Positions 1 to 10,989 of a stretch of 64,000 bases of DNA are shown in pieces. The notes below the pieces were generated by a model. That model saw only the letters and a list, made by a program, of their open reading frames with translations. It searched no databases and was not told the origin of the DNA. Source of the stretch: Albugo candida (taxonomy: Eukaryota; Oomycota; Peronosporomycetes; Albuginales). A program made the translations under genes and the position numbers. How positions within the stretch are numbered: the stretch's first letter is position 1; the number at the start of each line of letters is the position of its first letter. The DNA lies in assembly GCA_040437565.1 (NCBI GenBank), contig JBDOQK010000009.1, positions 372,001-436,000 of the forward strand, read 5' to 3'.

Positions 1-1939
1 AATTTATCTCATTACAGAAACCGCTTCTAGTCATGGGGTGCTGAGCCCTCATCCAAGAAAGCTACAGATCTCAACGTCCGCATCGGCCCCAATGTTTTAT
101 GATTTGAAAGCTGAGCCACGAAAAGGCTCGACTACTGAGCTGATTCTAATATGGAAGCTGAAAGCACCTGGTCACGTTCACTATATAGTAGGTCCTAGCC
201 AGCATCCAGAATTGGTTGTAACATCCCCTTATAACATAAGCGGGAAGGGAGCTCGGTGGCCGGATCAAGAAGGATCCAAGTACCCTTACGATGCGATCAA
301 GACACGAAAGACTGTTCACATAAATGATGTAGAGGATATGTATTATGAGGTCGTTAGTGACTTGACAGCGGCTACAAATTACACCATTTATCTAGTGACG
401 GAGTCTGCAAGCAGTGAAGGCCTGTATGGAGAGATTGTGTCCTTGGCAGATATCAAGACATGGAGCCCTGCACCCAGACTTTTGAGTCATTCCGTATATC
501 CAACCCACTCCAAAAAAGCAAGTCTTTCCGTTGGATTTCGATTAATTGAATGCTGCTTGGTGCATGTAGCTGTCATTCAAACCGAGCCCGAGCCAGCAAT
601 GCAACATGTCGCACATGACAGCACGATTTACGGCAATCGTGTGGCATTATCCGAGAAGATAATTGCTAGATATACTGTTGAAAATGAAAACCTCTTTCAT
701 TCTGGTCGCTGGCATGAAATAAACGTTTCCGTTCCAACAAATGACGTGACGTATGATGTGTATATCGTCTCAGAAACAGCGCATAGTGATGGCGTGTTTG
801 GGAATGTCGCAGTGCACCGGAACGTACGCTGTCATCCCAATCCGCCTCGAATTGTAGATGTGAAAGTCACAGCGACTTCCGCGAAAACAGATTCATTGAC
901 AGCTTTCATGAAACTGGACGATTTAGGGAACGTGCATTATCGAGCGGTAGTAAAAGGAATCGGTCGTAGAATACAAGTTGAAGGAAATGCGACATTTCTA
1001 AAGAAACGGACTAATGATACGTGTGTCGGAATGCTCACTATCGGCAATTTGACGGAGGGAAGCTGTTATCACCTGTATTTTCGAACGGAAACGCTGAACA
1101 GCTTTGGTGTTTTCGGACCGTGGTCGTCGAGCGCGATTGAAGCATGCACCCACAAGTCCCCTGCAAATATTTTGGGTGGAAAAGTACTCGTGGAGAAAGC
1201 TTTAGACGATAACATCGCCGTACCCAAGGTGAGTTCCAAGCATAGTATGTANNNNNNNNNNNNNNNNNNNNNNNNNNNNNNNNNNNNNNNNNNNNNNNNN
1301 NNNNNNNNNNNNNNNNNNNNNNNNNNNNNNNNNNNNNNNNNNNNNNNNNNNAGAAACGGACTAATGATACGTGTGTCGGAATGCTCACTATCGGCAATTT
1401 GACGGAGGGAAGCTGTTATCACCTGTATTTTCGAACGGAAACGCTGAACAGCTTTGGTGTTTTCGGACCGTGGTCGTCGAGCGCGATTGAAGCATGCACC
1501 CACAAGTCCCCTGCAAATATTTTGGGTGGAAAAGTACTCGTGGAGAAAGCTTTAGACGATAACATCGCCGTACCCAAGGTGAGTTCCAAGCATAGTATGT
1601 ACGCGTACAAGTGTGATCTACAACAAGACGATGCGCATTCTTTCCTCCGAACCATCATAAGCAGTAAGGATAAACTGAAATTGAAGCTCTTTTCTTATCT
1701 CTGATTATTGCGTAGGGCAAAAAAGGGGTGAGTTTATCTCAACGATCAGAATAAGCGCAGTTCATGTGCACAGAGAATCGAATCAGACATCGACACTCTC
1801 TCAACCGGACGTTAACGATAATTGGGATGCTCAGAAAATCAGAGGAAAAACGTCCACTGATGACGCGAATCAATTTGATTTTGACACACAAGCGTCGATT
1901 CTTCCAGAATGGACCGACTTTTCAAAATCTTCCAGCTGA
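1..1939 (+). CDS. Repeat-rich extracellular-type protein, C-terminal part (5' end outside window)
   Basis: The reading frame is open from base 2. It holds four copies of a module of roughly 105-128 residues, each ending in a signature of the type Y-x-[IVL]-Y-x-[VIR]-x-E-[TS]-x-x-S-x-G-[VL]-[FYL]-G. The first is IYLITETASSHGVL at base 2; the others have their core near bases 386, 758 and 1073. The modules contain N-x-S/T sites and a few Cys pairs and look like beta-sandwich repeats of a secreted or surface protein; I do not recognise the family. The frame crosses a 100-N gap whose flanks are the same 250 bases (1002-1251 and 1352-1601), so the gene should be read once through. An intron from a GTATGT donor at 1595 to an AG at 1715 joins in phase to a hydrophilic tail (QKRGEFISTIRI...) ending in TGA at 1937-1939. 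A stronger-looking GTGAGT donor at 1579 would give a much shorter tail. Fragment call good; exact 3' structure moderate. Confidence 0.6.
1002..1601. repeat. Gap with duplicated flanks (likely assembly overlap)
   Basis: Bases 1002-1251 recur as 1352-1601 on either side of 100 N (1252-1351), with no difference seen. The repeat cuts through a coding frame that is continuous if the two copies are collapsed, which favours an unmerged contig overlap over a real tandem duplication. Confidence 0.85.
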
Positions 1940-3446
1940 TACAATCCTGATAGATAGTCCGCTTGCTAATAATAATCTATCGCGGCGAGAAAACGCTGTC
2001 TTCTGGTTTACTTAACGTACAGATCAACCAAAAACGTTGATGCCTTGCCGCATTGATTCCTCTACCGCACCACTCACTGGAAAAGGGTACCGAATGTTCA
2101 CAAGCGGGTGGAAATGGATGCTATGATGCGCCCCTCGGAATTCTCCTGATGTAGGGCCTTTGAAATAGCTGAATCAGAACCCTTTTCTTAGCCTCTGCAT
2201 TGACTGATCTCAGAAGAAGGCACCTTTTTATTCGAGAAAAACACGACTTCCTAAATGATTAAAAAACAAGAAAAGCGAGAGTTTCCAATAAAACCATTGT
2301 AGACTGCCAGCCATTTTCTTAGCAAAATCGCTGATTATACAGAACACCACGCGTCTCTGACTGGAAGGCTCGAAATCACTACTCTGCGCTTGACAGTTCG
2401 CGGAGATTGATTGTTGCAAAAAAAGCTTTCAATGCTTTCATGCTTTCAGCATGAATTGTGCAATCGTGTCCTGGTTGTTGCTCAGATCTTGCGTACGAAA
2501 AAGGCCAGCTCACCCAGCCACATTCAGCCAACTTTGCAAATATTCCTTGTGAGCTGATTCCTAAGACCATGCTCAGCATTGATGTATTGACAACCTANNN
2601 NNNNNNNNNNNNNNNNNNNNNNNNNNNNNNNNNNNNNNNNNNNNNNNNNNNNNNNNNNNNNNNNNNNNNNNNNNNNNNNNNNNNNNNNNNNNNNNNNTGC
2701 AAAAAAAGCTTTCAATGCTTTCATGCTTTCAGCATGAATTGTGCAATCGTGTCCTGGTTGTTGCTCAGATCTTGCGTACGAAAAAGGCCAGCTCACCCAG
2801 CCACATTCAGCCAACTTTGCAAATATTCCTTGTGAGCTGATTCCTAAGACCATGCTCAGCATTGATGTATTGACAACCTAGTTCAAATTGACCAGTGCTT
2901 TCGAGTGTACTTCACTACCAACGCATACTTCTCTGTAGGCCTTCTACTCGCATGCTATCATTTAATACATGTAGCAGTATTTCATAAGTATTCTTTCAAA
3001 GACCTTAAAAAGGAGCGATAACTATGAGAATCGCTGCGATCCTGAGCTTGATGAAAGCTATAGTCATGCTTCCCGACGACTGCTACCACCAAAATTTAAC
3101 TCTCACCGCTTTTAGTGGTGAGCACCCAGCTATCGACGGTACAATTTTATGCATAAAGCGAGTTGTATGGGATAGAAAGGAAAACAAAGGTATCTGAAGC
3201 TCCTTTTATGATTAGCAGGCTCATTCCGAACCATTCTATATTGTGTATATTATCGATTAGCTCAATTCGTTGTTTATTGCGACGCATCTAGCTGCTGAAT
3301 CCCTAAACGGTTTGCTTAGAATTAGTGCAGCAAGCATGTTGCTAATGAAAAGCCAGTGCTGCTGATTAGATTAGCTTTTTCGGGCCATTTAAGACTAAGA
3401 ACTTGACGCTACGTATCATCAATTTATTCGACCATCCTAGATTTTC
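1940..3446. other. Intergenic stretch, no gene recognised
   Basis: Only short frames occur here, none with recognisable protein features. The only structure seen is a gap repeat: 2415-2597 recurs as 2698-2880 across 100 N (2598-2697). A second gap (3447-3546) closes the stretch; its flanks do not match each other. Confidence 0.6.
2415..2880. repeat. Gap with duplicated flanks (likely assembly overlap)
   Basis: Bases 2415-2597 (183 nt) recur as 2698-2880 around a 100-N gap. The short frames on both strands here are simply doubled by it. Confidence 0.85.
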
Positions 3447-3546
3447 NNNNNNNNNNNNNNNNNNNNNNNNNNNNNNNNNNNNNNNNNNNNNNNNNNNNNN
3501 NNNNNNNNNNNNNNNNNNNNNNNNNNNNNNNNNNNNNNNNNNNNNN

Positions 3547-4074
3547 TCATCCATGTTCGAATACGGAGTACGCACCTGTGGTGCAGCTTGCGCTTCTTGC
3601 CATTCTGGATGAACCGCGTCTCATCCTGCACCATACTATACCATGTTCGGGAGACCTTGCCCAGCTCCTGGACGCACCGGTGAATGCCCGAGCGCATCGA
3701 TGTGCATCACCGCGACCTTGTCCCAGCGCTGAGAGGAACATCCCTGACTTGATCGCGCTCATCATCCTTTCGTCTTTATCGCCCATCCGCTGCGAGACCT
3801 CCATCTGCGTTATCCGCGCTTGGAGGTCAAGGAGCGCTGCGAGTATCCTGCTGTTGACGTCATCGCCCCTTTCGTGGACCGTCCTTTCACCTCGAAGTAC
3901 CGCTGGAGGCGCCGTGCAGCTTTCGTGGCCGGCGTCAAAGCTAACTGGATTTGGTTCGCTTGGTTTGCCGTCAGAACCAGTGGTTGGGCTCATATCCTGT
4001 TGGCGAATGCGTAGTGTTGCCGGTGGTAAAATGATTACTGTTTGTTTTATTGGAATCTTAAACCTGCACCCCAA
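3547..4074 (-). mobile_element. Ty3/gypsy-type gag fragment (fossil)
   Basis: A minus-strand frame carries a gag-like N-terminal region: a Pro/Ser-rich start (MSPTTGSDGKPSEPN) followed by a heptad-like segment (SRILAALLDLQARITQME) as in gag of oomycete Ty3/gypsy elements. It ends at an assembly gap. It is a broken fragment; no ends or other parts can be assigned. It is separate from the better-defined gypsy remnant next to it. Confidence 0.45.
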
Positions 4075-4164
4075 TCCTGGTTGTCTTGCCTACCATACGT
4101 TCTGAGGTCTTGCTTGCCAACTGTTCCTCATGCTGCATCAGCTCTTACTGATCACGCAACCCTC

Positions 4165-5575
4165 CCATCTCTGATAAAAAAAATGGAAAGCGAGATTTCT
4201 AATCAAAGAATCCTACATTACTTATCTGATAAGCTGATCCAGTTCTACTATAAAGAGCTATGCATGCATGTACAATGGAGGTTGTTACATCCTCCCGGAT
4301 TTGACTACTCGTTGTCTCTTCTTGAAATCGGTGATGAGAGAATTCCAATTAGGAACGTGACGAATATCTTTCTCTCGCTCCCATGTAACTTCGTGCTCGA
4401 GTAATCTATGCCACTTCACGAGCCATTCAGGTTTACAATCAAATTGACGCTTCTGTAGAAGCTGTTCTATGATGTGCATCGTGTCGCCACTTTCCTTGTC
4501 AAATATAAGTCGGGATGATTTCNNNNNNNNNNNNNNNNNNNNNNNNNNNNNNNNNNNNNNNNNNNNNNNNNNNNNNNNNNNNNNNNNNNNNNNNNNNNNN
4601 NNNNNNNNNNNNNNNNNNNNNNGGTCTTGCGAGTATACTGTTGGACGGTAGTTCGTCCCGCGGACACGATGATATCGATCATACTCCAGCGCAATCTGCA
4701 TAGCTTGTGAAACTGTGACACACCGGTGGCATCGTACTTCTTCATGTGGGGGACTTACTAGTCCTCGTGTAAAGTATGTAATCTTATCCAACTAGCTCAT
4801 GTACATAACTTGCATTATAGACTCACCGAAACGAGAAATATAGACTTCCACGTTCGGAATGCTCTTCTATTGCGTACAATTTATCACGCAAGCGTTCTTG
4901 TAGAGCAGGGGTAGAAATTCATCATTTACTTAAACGATCAGGTCTTGTATGTATTTGATACATGGCTTGTTCAACTTGTACCAAGCTGCGGTATTCTATT
5001 TGAAATTGGCGGTCGTGATTGTCCAAATTCAAGCACTTTGACTGACATCGCGCCAGTCAATTATCCTTTCTTCAAAGTACTAAGCCAGTTGCTCAAAGTA
5101 CAGATCGACGGATGCTCCCATTTTTCCATGAAATTGAGGCAAGCTAATCCCTTCAACATTTATTTCACTCTTGGTCATGGCTTCAAGTAATTGCTGTTGT
5201 GTTTCGACCAATTCGATCAATTCTTTCGTGATGGCGTCGGGGGACCATCCTTGGGGATTTAATGATGTCATGATAACCCAACAAAAAAAAAGACCCACCA
5301 AATAGATCCGGAACAAACGACAAATACTCTTCGAGCGGCTTTCCCAAATTCGTGACGCTAAACAGCGCGTAAGAAAAACTCCTTCCGGACGACCATCGGC
5401 TTTGAGTTATGGGACCAACAAGTGCTACCAATTGTAAGGCCGGCAGGAGGAAGCAGAGGAAAATATTTTTTATTTGATAGAAAATGGAAAGTGAGATTTT
5501 TGATTAGAGAATACTGGTTCACCTACCTGATTGGCTAATCCAGTTCTCCTACTATATAGAACTTGTTAAAAGCAA
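4165..5575 (-). mobile_element. Ty3/gypsy remnant with chromodomain and LTR-like ends (fossil)
   Basis: On the minus strand, in element order: an LTR-like end (about 5470-5575), a gag start (around 5080-5316, with SLPQFHGKMGASVDLYFEQ), a gag C-terminal piece (around 4623-4791, with YFTRGLVSPPHEEVR and a QAMQIALEYDR motif), a gap, then the chromodomain-like end of integrase (about 4285-4520, WLVKWHRLLEHEVTWERE). A second LTR-like sequence (about 4165-4287) begins TGTAACA directly after the coding end. The two LTR-like sequences are recognisably related but clearly diverged, so the copy is old. It is broken, with several breaks, and much shorter than a full gypsy element. Confidence 0.6.
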
Positions 5576-5577
5576 CC

Positions 5578-8500
5578 TGTAGTCGACCGACTTACTGAGA
5601 CAATCAATGGATTTGATCCTGGAGCGGACATAAGTCAGTGACTGAAATGGCATAGAATCGGATAATCTAGTGAAGACTAAGTGAAAAGAACATACAAGCA
5701 GGTTGAAACAAAAACATATACCCACTTCGGCCTTTGTCACCATTCACGCTAGCAGCTTCTTTTCCTCCCGTGTTTGACACGTTATGAACCCAAATCCAAT
5801 GGATGAGCCCAAGCGCCAAGCACGCCCCACGCCGTCGACGACGGAGCTAGTACAAGCTCCAGCGCGGATGAGGCTGTGGTAAGGCTGCTGGAATGATGAC
5901 GGAAATGAAAGTAGGTATCGGAGCTCGCCTTAACAGGCTAGAAGCTCGACAACTTGGGATTGACGAAGATTCAGTTGCGTCTGCCTGTAGAAGCACCTAC
6001 CGCACTTACGCGAAGGCGCGCACGGGACACGGACGCAGCATGACCATGGCCTCATTTGAAGAAAAAGCCACGCCGAGTCTGGCGCAACAAAATGCAGCAG
6101 GATTCAGGCAAGAAAGAGCAGTTGGGGCGAACGAGGGGATAGGTATTCACCCACAGAATCCTCACGAAGCTGCATTCAGACGCCCAGAAGCTCGTACATA
6201 CTTTGCGACGATGAGGGTGCTGCGAATCAGAGACGTAAAGCACGCGATTGAGGAATTTGTAGGAAAGGAGGTGTATCCTGTAATTGGAGCTGAATTCGGT
6301 CCTTGAGAAAGCGATTTCTTCGTCAAGTTCGTATCGCGAAAGAACAAAGTAAGTGCTTGTGGACTGAAGACATTTAGCTGGACGTCCTGGTAAGATATTT
6401 GATCGGCAAAGCTGGTCAGCACTTTCACAGCCAAGTGGATACCTGGTACTCCGAAAACCGCTCACGTGTGGTATGCAATGGACAAAATTGAACTTTGAAG
6501 CTTGGCCCCAGGATATCAAGGACTCAGGCATTCAAGCTCTTCACGTCGAAGAAGAAAGATTCGGTGTCATGGAATGATCACATGATGTACATGATAGCAG
6601 TGAGGGATGCTGTCGGTGGAACACCAGATCAGGTGCTTGAGAACATTGCTAAGTACGCCTATTCTCCAAGCACGTTTCAAGGAGTTCTACTCGCGCGACT
6701 AAATTCGCAACGTGATGACTTTCTGAGACAGGTGAAGGAATTGGTGCACTTCGCTCAGATGAACGATCCTACGCCTAGCTTTGGATGTAAGCCAATGTTG
6801 GCTGTCTTCAAAGCTAAGAATGCTAGCGGGCAAAGACGTAAATCTTCGCGCGAAAGCAAAAATCTGGTGCTTGTCTTCAGTGCGGAAACGAAGGACACGA
6901 CAAGCATGACTGTCCAAGCGACAAGAAGAAGATTTTTGCGCTGGGCGTTGCTGATGGGGTTGACATCACGTCCCAATGGATTCTTGACACCGGGTCGAGT
7001 CGTCATTTGGTGACAACAGAAGCGCAGCTGCTTGATCCAGTAGAGTATGATGAAGAATGCTTGAGAACGAGCGGTGAGAACATGCGAAACAAATGAACGG
7101 AAGTGCGACATTTAAGGCTTGCGTTGACGGTGATGTTTGTCAAGTAACTTTGCGTGAAGTATACTACGCAGAGAGCTCCCCGTGGAATATCATTTCATAT
7201 GGAAAGATTGAGGAGCTAGGATACGAGCACTGATATGATGGACCAAAACGTTACGTTGGCCGTCGAAGTAACGTGTGTAAAGTGCTCGATGTGCACAAGG
7301 ATGCAAGAAACGTATTGGTTGCAAAAGTCGTCAATGCCGAGGCGAAGGATAATATTGATTATGTGATTATGGCGCTCTGTGAAGCAGTAATTCTCCGTAT
7401 AGCGATGTGCAGTCTGGCAGTCTATTGGATTTTTATCTACGTTTTGGCCATCTTTCTTACGACACAATTGAGAGCATGGCACGTGACCCTGACAGTGAAA
7501 TGTCTTCCGCATAAGGAAAGGCCGACCTGCGGGACATGTGCTGACGGCAAACAACGACGAGAAAATCAATCGCGGAAAGAAACAGGACGGAAGGCGCCTA
7601 TTAAACAAGTTGGTGGTGTTATTATTAGCGGCATCAATGGGCCGATCACTTCAGCCGACAGACTTGGAAACCGGTATATGATTAATTTTGTTGACCACAG
7701 AAGTTATTACTGTCGCGTATTCCTCCCCCGTACCAAGGACAAGACGTCCAAGCAGTTCGAGCACTTTCTCGTCTATTTTGAGAAGCGTTTCAATTGCAGA
7801 ATACATTGCCTTCAAACAGATGGAGGAAGTTAATACAAACATGTGAATCCTTTTTGCAAGAGCAAAGCTGTACGTCATCAAAATTAGGAAGCTGACAATC
7901 AAGCGTCAAACGGAAAAGCAGAACGTATGCACCAGACAAGTATAAACACGGTGCGATATGGATTGCCACTAAGTTTTTGGGGAGACGCAGCAGAATATGC
8001 GGCTTATAACCTGAACCGCAGCCCTTCCCAAGGAAGTATGGGTCGCGCTTCTCCTATTGAAGTGTTGACGAACGACCTAGACTGAATGACATTGCCATCT
8101 TAAACTCGCCGTGTACTGCTATTCGTACGCCGAAGCACAAGGCAATTTACAGAAGCGGGGTGAAAGGAATCATTATCGGTAAGAACGACGAAGTTAAGGG
8201 ATACCGCGCCTTTTTAGTAAGGACCGGGTGGTACGTACCACCCGACACGTCCAGAATTTCCAGACACTAAGCGAGGAGTCTAATGAGAGGCTCATGCGAG
8301 AACTTGATGATGAATTTGAGACCAAGACTGGCGAACAGAAGACCTCGAGTACATGAAATGATGTTGGACATCGGGAGTCCCAAGCCAAAAGACAGAAGCG
8401 AAAAACGCGCGGTAAGCGTGGAGGCCAAGCAAAACGTCTAAGCCAAAATGTTGCTGACAGCACGGATGTGAATAGTCCTGGCTTGGGTATGGTATCATGA

Positions 8501-9166
8501 TACGGAGTAAACCCACCTCGCGAGATTATTGACGGGGTGTATCATGAAGATCCTACTAGTTGTAAAGCTGCCATGAAATGTGATAAAAACGCGTCGAATG
8601 GGAGGGTGCGGCACAGGTTGATATTTATTCGCCAGTTGCGAACGACACATGGGAAGCAGTAACCCGCACCGATGAAATGCGGCCGCTTCACACGAAGTGG
8701 GTGTTCAAGGCGAAGAAAAATTCGAGCGGAAACGTCGAGCGTTACAAGGCACGAATGGTGGCGTGTGGAAGCGAACAGTTTCTTGAGGAAAATTACACGC
8801 TGACATTTGTCGCGTTCATGGAAATGACGACAAGCAAGGAAAACCTAGCATTGTCACAAATATGGGGTGTGCCAGCGCGACACGGGGATGTGCCAAATGC
8901 ATATGTCAANNNNNNNNNNNNNNNNNNNNNNNNNNNNNNNNNNNNNNNNNNNNNNNNNNNNNNNNNNNNNNNNNNNNNNNNNNNNNNNNNNNNNNNNNNN
9001 NNNNNNNNNCCGTGAAGGAGTAGTGTTGGAAAGAAACGTGTAGTCGACCGACTTACTGAGACAATCGATGGATATGCTCTCAGCGCGGACATACGTCAGG
9101 GACAGAAACGGCACATAACCTTTGCCACAACCCACGATAGCAGCTTCTTTTCCTCTCATTTTGACA
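5578..9166 (+). mobile_element. Ty1/copia retroelement with direct terminal repeats (fossil)
   Basis: Related direct repeats starting TGTAGTCGACCGACTTACTG lie at 5578-5780 and 9039-9166 and are taken as the two LTRs; they differ in length and sequence, so the insertion is old. Between them, in copia order, are gag-like sequence (about 5893-6900, including a zinc-knuckle-like GHDKHDC stretch in another frame near 6895), a protease start (WILDTGSSRHLV near 6980), integrase core (about 7600-8060, with NRYMINFVDHRSYYCRVFLP) and the beginning of reverse transcriptase (about 8660-8905, with HTKWVFKAKKNSSGNVERYKA). A 100-N gap (8910-9009) interrupts the end. The copy is broken many times. Its left end abuts the gypsy remnant. 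Confidence 0.75.
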
Positions 9167-10254
9167 GAACGATGTATGTATGTTGAATGAAGGTTGTTAC
9201 AATAGCGCTCCGCAGACAATGAGACTGAATTTTGATACTGAGTGAATGTGTTATGTCACGTGGATTTCAAAGTTAGGCTTGGCATAGAGCACATTTTTTT
9301 ATCTCGGCTGTGTTCTGTGATAATAAATGAATGAAGTTTTGCCTCCCGGTAGTCGTAAGCCAAGAAATCGATGTTATTGACTTTACCCCGCCGATAGTAT
9401 TAGCATGCTTGATCGACCTGGCATTTTCACTTGCTCAATCACAACATGATAATAATCTACTGGGAGGATGCATTTTACAGAAGTTTTATCCAAATTGTCA
9501 TTTATAAAGCAGTACGGATGTACTTTAATATCGGCTGCAATGCAAATATTTTCTCGCATAACATTATAGCCTTTCTACAGAATGTGCTGAACAATTCTGT
9601 ACCATAGCCAAGATGAGTAGTATCAATTGTCAAGATTGTATAAAAGTGTTCAATCCTTTAGATGCATCATAGCGTAACATTGAAAATTGATACTACTCTC
9701 TAAGCTTTGATCTAACAATGTACTTCTGATTCCCAATTTTGATGATATGTAAAATTTGCTAATGAATTGAGAGCTTTACCTCATTACCAATAATGAAAAG
9801 AAAGTACAATGCAGAAAGAGACAGGAACTAACGCTCCGAATAATAAACACTTTCCAGAAATTAATCTTTCTGTTTAATGCACCAAAGTTATGAGCTCAGG
9901 CTAAAACGTCCGGCGAACGCGATCGTGAAGTAGGGCAAGTATGTAAAGTATTAGTCAAGCACATGAAGGAAGCCGACGGAGGGACAGATACTGGCTCATA
10001 CCAATAAAGCCTAAGAACAAATTGAAAACATCCTGCTGCCGAGATATGGAAAGTCAATGACATGAAGGCACTTGAAATCATCGCGTTTCTAATCATTTGA
10101 AGAATTCAGTCAATGATACGAGGCATGAACATGTAGCTCAAGTATGGGTTTGTTTATAAAGTCTTTTCTCAGAAATAGCTTGCATCAAAGGACACAAAAC
10201 CGCCGGAAACACCATGATTCATGAGGTGAAGTGTGGGCAATTTGATGGGTGCCT
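9167..10254. other. AT-rich intergenic stretch, nothing recognised
   Basis: No frame longer than about 66 codons and no recognisable motif, repeat or RNA gene was seen on either strand. Confidence 0.5.
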
Positions 10255-10790
10255 TTGGTATCCACTGACCCTCTTGATAGTATTCACTCATCCCCTCATT
10301 AATTGGCTACAATTTACTCAAATTGACGTTAGACGGAGATCAATATTTACTCACTTGTAATAAGTACTACCACTCAATTCACTCGAAAGGGTAAAAATTC
10401 AGATTCTCAGCTTTCTAGATCAATCAGCCAATCTCTTATATCGCGAATACTTACAGAAAGAAAATATTAAGGTTGTTATTTTTTGATATTGAAAATAGAT
10501 TTTTCTAATATCTAGAAAGTTGTGTTTCTAATTGCAGAATTTTTACGTCTTAGATAAAAGCCATTTTCAGTAATACATATTAAAGCAAATTCAATGGTGT
10601 TTGTGCTGAGTCTATATAGTTAACAAGGTGAGTTTACTTTATAGTGTGTTTGTCGAGTTGTAGTTGAAAGTGAGGCACCGCGCGTGATGGGTGAGTGGTG
10701 TAGGTGAGTGATGAGTGATGATTACTGATGAATTTTAGCCAATGAACTAGGGGGTGAGTGAATTCTATCAGGAGGGAGGGTAAATACTGA
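10255..10790. mobile_element. MITE-like element with imperfect terminal inverted repeats
   Basis: The sequence near 10262-10318 (core TTGATAGTATTCACTCATCC followed by CATTAATTGGCTACAATT) is an imperfect inverted copy of 10728-10776 (core AATTTTAGCCAATGAACTAG then GGGTGAGTGAATTCTATCAG). The pair encloses about 400 bases of non-coding sequence with a GTGAGTGATG-rich segment near its right end. That is the form of a small non-autonomous DNA element. Because it lies immediately upstream of the decayed MULE it could instead be a terminal region of that element. A target-site duplication was not identified. Confidence 0.5.
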
Positions 10791-10989
10791 TACTAACGGC
10801 CCCCTTGATATCCCGACGGCTTTTCTTTCAAATTAGAACATGCCAGCAAAAATGTTACTCTCATAACTATTTTCTTCTTGAAAAATACATAAACTATTTT
10901 ACATTCCTAACTAATTACATCCATACACACCCCAAATTGTTGCTCCAACAACTTCTTCCCAGATATATTTGTGATTGGCTAATACACAG

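Noticed and set aside
3578-4105. Plus-strand frame of about 175 codons
   Set aside because: Shadow of the minus-strand gag-like frame, which has the recognisable composition.
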